Assembly: GCF_010672085.1 (NCBI RefSeq)
Contig: NZ_JAAHHT010000074.1
Span: forward strand, 1-37,929
Direction: 5' to 3'
DNA from: Okeania sp. SIO3I5
GTDB taxonomy: Bacteria > Cyanobacteriota > Cyanobacteriia > Cyanobacteriales > Microcoleaceae
DNA: 37,929 nucleotides
Notes under the pieces: generated by a model
Seen by the model: the letters and a program-made list of their open reading frames with translations, nothing else
What the model was told of the DNA's origin: nothing
Databases searched by the model: none
Shown: positions 34,024-37,929 of the stretch, piece after piece
Layout of the letters: each line of letters opens with the position of its first letter
How positions within the stretch are numbered: position 1 is the first letter of the stretch
Program-made: the position numbers and the translations under genes

Positions 34024-34173
34024 TTACAGCGGTTTTCATATGAATAAATCACAATGATACTGACTCTTCACTCCTAACTCTTGACTCCTGACTCCTAACT
34101 CCTAACTCCTGACTCCTGACTCCTGACTCCTAACAATGAATTTAGTGGTCTACTCAACTGAAAAGCGCTGTAA
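34024..34173. repeat. Miniature inverted repeat, family E copy 2 (150 bp)
   Basis: Ends TTACAGCGGTTTTCAT and ACTGAAAAGCGCTGTAA. The interior carries the GACTCCT repeat run instead of the hairpin seen in copy 1. Confidence 0.7.
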
Positions 34174-34244
34174 GATGCACCCTCAAATTTTCGCAGATAG
34201 CAAATTCTGAATTATCTACTATTCCTTCCTGCATAGCTATTTGT

Positions 34245-34397
34245 ATGTCATTTTTGAAATATTCAGGAACGTTTTTTGAGCGGCAGGTTTTAGATATCTT
34301 GAAAGAGTCTGCAGATTTGATTGATGAATGGAGGTTGCTGAAATATCGGGAAGAGTTAGGGGAAAAGGATGAGGTAATTAGGAAGTTGGGGGGTTAG
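34245..34397 (+). CDS. Short possible gene fragment, 50 residues
   Basis: MSFLKYSGTFFERQVLDILK continuing to EEKGL-like helix end EKDEVIRKLGG. It resembles the C-terminal part of cyanobacterial Rpn-type/PD-(D/E)XK transposase-associated nucleases in its DILKESADLIDEW helix, but the similarity is from memory and short. No ribosome site is evident. Most likely a remnant. Confidence 0.3.
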   Translation: MSFLKYSGTFFERQVLDILKESADLIDEWRLLKYREELGEKDEVIRKLGG

Positions 34398-34855
34398 GTT
34401 TTATCCACAATCTGATCAAGAATGCGTAAGTCCTGATATGCTATGAATATAGCACTACGCAAATAAGTCAGGATTTATAAAAGCTCAAACTCAATCAGAG
34501 ATTACTTTTGACTTTTGAATGCATGACTTTTAACTTCGCGTAGCGCTATAGAACCCATTTGGGATCTATGATTGGGAAGTTGGTTCGTGTGGGAGGTGTG
34601 GGAGGTTGGTTCGTGTGGGAGGTGTGGAGAGTGTAGTCCGTACAGGACTCAAAAAATGTAGGGTTGTAAATATTCTAGCTCAGACAATGAATGAACAATG
34701 CCTACACAAGCTTTCCCGTACGGACGTTTTGCTGACGCTTTCGCTCCGCTAACGCTACGCGACATGTTTGCGCAGCATTCCGTAAGGAAAACGCATTAAT
34801 GCTCAAGCAACGTCCCTACCCCGCTCCCCTACTCCCTCTTTTCTAGAGATATCAA

Positions 34856-35854
34856 ATGGGTTCTATAATACTTAACTTATTAAACTACATGGCATACGAT
34901 CGCGAAAAACAAATAGCAATAGAATCTGCTCTAGCAGCAGCTAAACTCTGCGAACAGGTGCGCAGCAATATTCCCCCCGCAATGGAAAAGGGCGACAAAA
35001 GTCCTGTGACTGTTGCTGATTATGGCGCTCAAGCATTAATTTGCAAAGCTTTAGCTGAAGCTTTTCCGAATGATCCGGTGGTTGGAGAGGAAGATGCTAC
35101 TGACTTACAGACCCCAGAAATGGCAGAAAATTTGACAAAAGTGACAAATTATGTCAAAGAACAAATTGCAGATGCTACTCCAGAACAGGTGGTACAGTGG
35201 ATTAACCAAGGTAACGGTAAAGTTGGACCCCGTTATTGGACTTTAGACCCAATTGATGGCACAAAAGGGTTCTTACGTCAAGACCAGTATGCAGTTGCGC
35301 TGGCATTAGTGGAAGCAGGAGAAGTGAAAGTCGGGGTATTAGCGTGTCCCGCGATGCCAGTGGAAAATAATCAACCAGGAATGCTGTATGTAGCGGTGCG
35401 GGGTGAAGGCGCAGCAATGATGCCAATAGCAGGAGGCGAACTGACTCCAATTCAGGTTGTGCAAGCGGATGATACTGCTAATCTCCGGTTTGTTGAGAGC
35501 GTGGAAAGTTCTCACGGCGACCAAGATCGTCAGAATGCTGTAGCAAAAGCTGCTGGTATTACTGCACCATCAGTTAGGGTAGACTCCCAGGCGAAATATG
35601 GTATCGTGGCATCTGGAAAAGCTGCTTTATATTTGCGTTTACCCTCACCCAAGTCTCCAAACTACCGGGAAAATATTTGGGATCATGCTGCTGGAGCGAT
35701 CGTTGTTGAGGAAGCAGGGGGGCGTGTTTCTGATATTAATGGTAAACCTTTGAATTTTGCTGATGGAGCAAAAATGGTTGATAACCGGGGTGTGGTTGTT
35801 AGTAATGGGATAATTCACGACCAGGTTTTATCTGCTTTACAGAGCTTTTCGTAA
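34856..35854 (+). CDS. 3'(2'),5'-bisphosphate nucleotidase (inositol monophosphatase superfamily)
   Basis: Up to 332 residues; Met12 (34889, MAYDREKQIAIESALAAAK) is the likelier start, since the preceding 11 residues are atypical. Li-sensitive phosphatase motifs: GEEDATDL, DPIDGTKGFLR (metal-binding Asp residues) and IWDHAAGAIVVEEAGG. HAL2/CysQ-type enzymes convert PAP to AMP, clearing the by-product of sulfate assimilation. Cytoplasmic. A small inverted repeat right after the stop may serve as terminator. Confidence 0.93.
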   Translation: MGSIILNLLNYMAYDREKQIAIESALAAAKLCEQVRSNIPPAMEKGDKSPVTVADYGAQALICKALAEAFPNDPVVGEEDATDLQTPEMAENLTKVTNYVKEQIADATPEQVVQWINQGNGKVGPRYWTLDPIDGTKGFLRQDQYAVALALVEAGEVKVGVLACPAMPVENNQPGMLYVAVRGEGAAMMPIAGGELTPIQVVQADDTANLRFVESVESSHGDQDRQNAVAKAAGITAPSVRVDSQAKYGIVASGKAALYLRLPSPKSPNYRENIWDHAAGAIVVEEAGGRVSDINGKPLNFADGAKMVDNRGVVVSNGIIHDQVLSALQSFS

Positions 35855-35866
35855 TTAGGTGTTATC

Positions 35867-35930
35867 AGAAACCGGGTTTGTTGGAGATTAATGTTATTAT
35901 GGCGGCGAATTTAATACAAACCCGGTTTCT
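35867..35930. repeat. Miniature inverted repeat, family C copy 2 (64 bp)
   Basis: AGAAACCGGGTTTGTTG and ATACAAACCCGGTTTCT are inverted repeats; same family as 25042-25106. Lies 12 bp after the nucleotidase stop. Confidence 0.8.
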
Positions 35931-35946
35931 CTGCTTTTTTTACACC

Positions 35947-36037
35947 CAGGACTTACGCAAATCGACCTTTTAAGCACCATCTGTAGGGGCGAATGGCATT
36001 CGCCCTCACTATATATAGAATCTCTGCATAAGTCCTG
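35947..36037. repeat. Miniature inverted repeat, family A copy 3 (91 bp)
   Basis: CAGGACTTACGCAAA at the left, TGCATAAGTCCTG at the right, with internal GGGCGAATGGCATTCGCCC and CTATATATAG as in copy 2. Confidence 0.82.
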
Positions 36038-36075
36038 ACACCGATACTACCAGATGTGATATTAATTCTCAATTC

Positions 36076-36693
36076 TCAATTCTCAATTCCAAAAGTGACA
36101 TCTTCATACAAATTATCAATGCTAGTACGAAAGTCAATACTTGCTAGGTTAATTTCACTGCCTTGAGTATAGGTGTGCAATACCCAAAGTCCGTCAGCAT
36201 TACGACGAAAGCATTCCAAACGCTGTTGTTTTTGGTTAATTAAAACATATTCTTGCAGAGTTGGTAATTGCTGATAATTGGCAAATTTGTCACCCCGATC
36301 AAATGCTTCTGTGCTGTCGGATAAAACTTCCACAATTAAACAAGCATATTTTTTATGATTTACTAAGGCTTTATCTCTGGCATCACAAGTTACCATCACA
36401 TCAGGATAGTAGAATGTATTAGCAGTTTCTATCTGAGCTTTCATGTCCGACATATAGACGCGACAACCACTGCCTCGGACATAATTTCTTAAGAGTACAG
36501 ATAGGTTTCCGACAATGGTAACATGGGCATCATTAGCATCTGCCATTGCGTATACTTGTCCGTTCATGTATTCGTGTTTGATGGGACTGAGTTCTTCTAC
36601 TGCCAAATATTCTTCAGGAGGAATATTATTTGTATTTGGGTTGGCAATCATAATTTTTGAGATAGAGATATTATTACAATATATCATTAACAA
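36076..36693 (-). CDS. Uma2-family (DUF820) PD-(D/E)XK nuclease-like protein
   Basis: Up to 205 residues; Met16 (MIANPNTNNIPPEEYLAVEE) is the likelier start. Uma2 pattern: EEYLAVEELSPIKHEYMNGQVYAMA, then NTFYYPDVMVTCD (Asp) and CLIVEVLSDSTEAFDRGDK, and QLPTLQEYVLINQ. The fold is a PD-(D/E)XK nuclease; the family is massively expanded in cyanobacteria and its role is not established. It precedes a broken ribbon-helix-helix-like gene on the same strand. Confidence 0.93.
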   Translation of the reverse strand: MLMIYCNNISISKIMIANPNTNNIPPEEYLAVEELSPIKHEYMNGQVYAMADANDAHVTIVGNLSVLLRNYVRGSGCRVYMSDMKAQIETANTFYYPDVMVTCDARDKALVNHKKYACLIVEVLSDSTEAFDRGDKFANYQQLPTLQEYVLINQKQQRLECFRRNADGLWVLHTYTQGSEINLASIDFRTSIDNLYEDVTFGIEN

Positions 36694-36723
36694 GCTGATG
36701 TTTGATGAACGGATGTCTAAACT

Positions 36724-37065
36724 TTAGGATGATTTAGAAGAATAATTTGACTCAGCAGTTATGTTTTTAATATGATTTCTCAACCATTCATTGACTAAAA
36801 TTTGTACGTCAATTTTTCTTTGTTCTGCAATTTTAGTGACAAATTGTTCGACATCTGGTTCGAGATAAATGGAGTAATTATATCATGTCCGTTGGTATCG
36901 TTTGTGTAAAAATTGGGGAAATATTTACCGTCATGTAAGGTTTTTCCTTCTCTTGTAGGGGCGAACGGCCGTTCGCCCCTACTTCTTCCTTAGCTTCTCT
37001 ATACAATACCGATACTACCGGACATGATATTAAACTTAGCATTGGGATGGTAAAACTTGCCTTTT
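36724..37065 (-). pseudogene. Small gene, possibly ribbon-helix-helix/antitoxin-like, split by a family B element
   Basis: Read without 36881-37029 the frame joins AEKGKFYHPNAKFN to YSIYLEPDVEQFVTKIAEQR and continues KIDVQILVNEWLRNHIKN to TAA at 36724. The strand followed by two helices (IYLEPDVEQFVTKIAE, VQILVNEWLRNH) suits a small DNA-binding antitoxin-type fold. No start codon was found upstream, where a tandem repeat begins. Assignment is tentative. Confidence 0.5.
36881..37029. repeat. Miniature inverted repeat, family B copy 2 (149 bp)
   Basis: TATCATGTCCG at the left and CGGACATGATA at the right, inserted at a TA in a small gene. It contains a perfect 26-nt palindrome at 36956-36981 (GGGGCGAACGGCCGTTCGCC core). 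Confidence 0.85.
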
Positions 37066-37066
37066 T

Positions 37067-37192
37067 CTGCTTAAGAAAAGTCGTATTCTGATTTCTGAAT
37101 TGCCTTTTTATTCTGAATTCTAAATTCTAAGTTCTGCTTGGGAAAAGTCGTATTCTGATTTCTGAATTGTCTTTTTATTCTGAATTCTAAAT
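37067..37192. repeat. 67-bp tandem repeat
   Basis: CTGCTT..GAAAAGTCG starts at 37067 and 37134; both copies continue with GTATTCTGATTTCTGAATTG and TTATTCTGAATTCTAAATTC. Lies between the broken small gene and the ThiO-like gene. Confidence 0.85.
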
Positions 37193-37929
37193 TCACTTCA
37201 AAATCATTTTCTCGACTGCTTCTGCTGTCGCCGGAGCTAACAACACTCCATTCCGATAATGACCTGTTGCCAACAACACATTTTTAAACCCTTCCAAATA
37301 ACCAACTGCAGGCGCAGCTTGACCTTCGGGGCGAGGTCGCAAACCAGACCATTTCCTGAGAATAGTTGCGTCTGCTAAACCAGGACAAAAACTAATTGCT
37401 TTCGCCATCACGGTATCTAATAAACTGGAGTCAGCTACCACTTCACCAATATCGTTGGGAAATTCAACTGTCGATCCCACCCAATATTCATTTTCTGCCA
37501 CTGGTACAATATGCAGATCATCTCCAGTGATCACTGGTTGAAAATCTGGCTTTCCTAAAAGCGCTGGAACTTGCAGATGTAAAGCTTGACCTAATACTGG
37601 TACAATTGTAAATCTATTATCGAGATTAGATTTGCGCTTCAGTTGCAAGGAGCGTAGTTTACCTCCTTTTATTCCTTGCAAAGATGGCAACGAACCTAAC
37701 CCCGCAGCAACAACCAACCAGTCAATATCTGGTAAAGCAGGAGCTTGTTTTGTCTCATCCAAACTTTTTATATGTACTTGGCGACAACGATATTCATTTT
37801 TTGGTTGAGAAATAGTTTTATATTCGGCAACTGTGACTCCAAAATGAAACTTGACACCATTTTTTTCAGCAGCTTCGACTAAAGCTAAAGTTAACTCAAC
37901 AGGGTTAACTTGTAAATCTTGGGGAGAAT
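37193..37929 (-). CDS. thiO: ThiO-like glycine oxidase / FAD-dependent oxidoreductase (5' end outside window)
   Basis: The frame is open from the right edge to 37193, about 245 residues; the FAD-binding N-terminus is outside. NPVELTLALVEAAEKNGVKF and the DIDWLVVAAGLGS strand are typical of the DAO fold, and LRKWSGLRPRPEGQAAPAVG with NVLLATGHYRNGVLLAPATA is the C-terminal signature seen in ThiO glycine oxidase. ThiO makes dehydroglycine for the thiazole of thiamine. In cyanobacteria thiO may be fused to thiG, but here the protein ends after this domain. A different DAO-family oxidase is possible. Confidence 0.8.
   Translation of the reverse strand, partial: SPQDLQVNPVELTLALVEAAEKNGVKFHFGVTVAEYKTISQPKNEYRCRQVHIKSLDETKQAPALPDIDWLVVAAGLGSLPSLQGIKGGKLRSLQLKRKSNLDNRFTIVPVLGQALHLQVPALLGKPDFQPVITGDDLHIVPVAENEYWVGSTVEFPNDIGEVVADSSLLDTVMAKAISFCPGLADATILRKWSGLRPRPEGQAAPAVGYLEGFKNVLLATGHYRNGVLLAPATAEAVEKMILK

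Larger units (their letters stand above)
33803..34855. other. 1-kb repeat-rich region before the nucleotidase gene
   Basis: Contains the GGTGCATCTCATATTTG repeat (about 33917) with inverted AGATGCACC at 34174, the family E copy 2, eight or so CTCCTGA/CTCCTAA units (34063-34133), partial family A ends around 34423-34475, GTGTGGGAGG repeats (34585-34632) and a GC-rich palindromic block (about 34720-34795). One short possible gene is listed separately. Confidence 0.65.

Noticed and set aside
34423-34475. A further family A miniature element
   Set aside because: The ends are in the wrong relative order (TGCGTAAGTCCTG first, then TACGCAAATAAGTCAGG), so it is at most a rearranged remnant.

Overview
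The window reads as chromosomal DNA of a filamentous, AT-rich cyanobacterium. Evidence: many HIP1 octamers (GCGATCGC), dispersed cyanobacterial palindromes and miniature elements between most genes, runs of short repeats such as TTCCCTGTTCCC and GACTCCTGACTCC, and typical cyanobacterial families (DUF29, Uma2, DUF1499, class A PBP with an FHA domain, ARC6-type IMS domain). The species cannot be named from sequence alone. No tRNA, rRNA or CRISPR array was seen.

Layout. (1) 1-1.3 kb: an apparently intact tnpB running off the left edge. (2) 1.8-12.9 kb: an envelope and signalling neighbourhood made of an FHA-domain class A penicillin-binding protein, a membrane HEAT-repeat receptor-like protein, a VanY-type D,D-carboxypeptidase, a membrane pseudokinase with cadherin-like and IMS domains, a divergently transcribed FHA-like polytopic membrane protein, and a small adaptor-like protein. 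(3) 13-18.7 kb: DUF29 protein, nuclease-like protein, TPR protein, histidine kinase, mazG. (4) 19.2-25 kb: a decaying operon of unrecognised genes, then a nested graveyard of IS630 and TnpB remnants with two copies of a non-autonomous IS200/IS605-like element, then a partly duplicated alpha/beta hydrolase. (5) 26-37.9 kb: conserved metabolic genes (gcvH, HDAC-family deacetylase, secreted nuclease, ferredoxin, ROK kinase, DUF1499, SnoaL-like, cupin, 3'(2'),5'-bisphosphate nucleotidase, Uma2 nuclease, ThiO-like oxidase) separated by miniature transposons.

The most interesting part is region 2. The C-terminal tail of the FHA-like membrane protein and the N-terminus of the gene directly downstream carry matching Asn-rich motifs, the arrangement known from amyloid-type signalling pairs. 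The rest of that small protein is a helical domain that also forms the probable cytoplasmic end of the HEAT receptor-like protein. With a pseudokinase, two FHA proteins and two peptidoglycan enzymes next door, this could be an undescribed envelope-sensing or conflict-type module; that link is inference.

The second notable item is the pair of 240 and 267 bp elements at 21.9 and 24.1 kb. Both sit at TTTTAAC|AA, and removing each restores the reading frame of the gene it split. Their 5' palindrome matches, at 28 of 29 positions, one upstream of the tnpB at the left edge.
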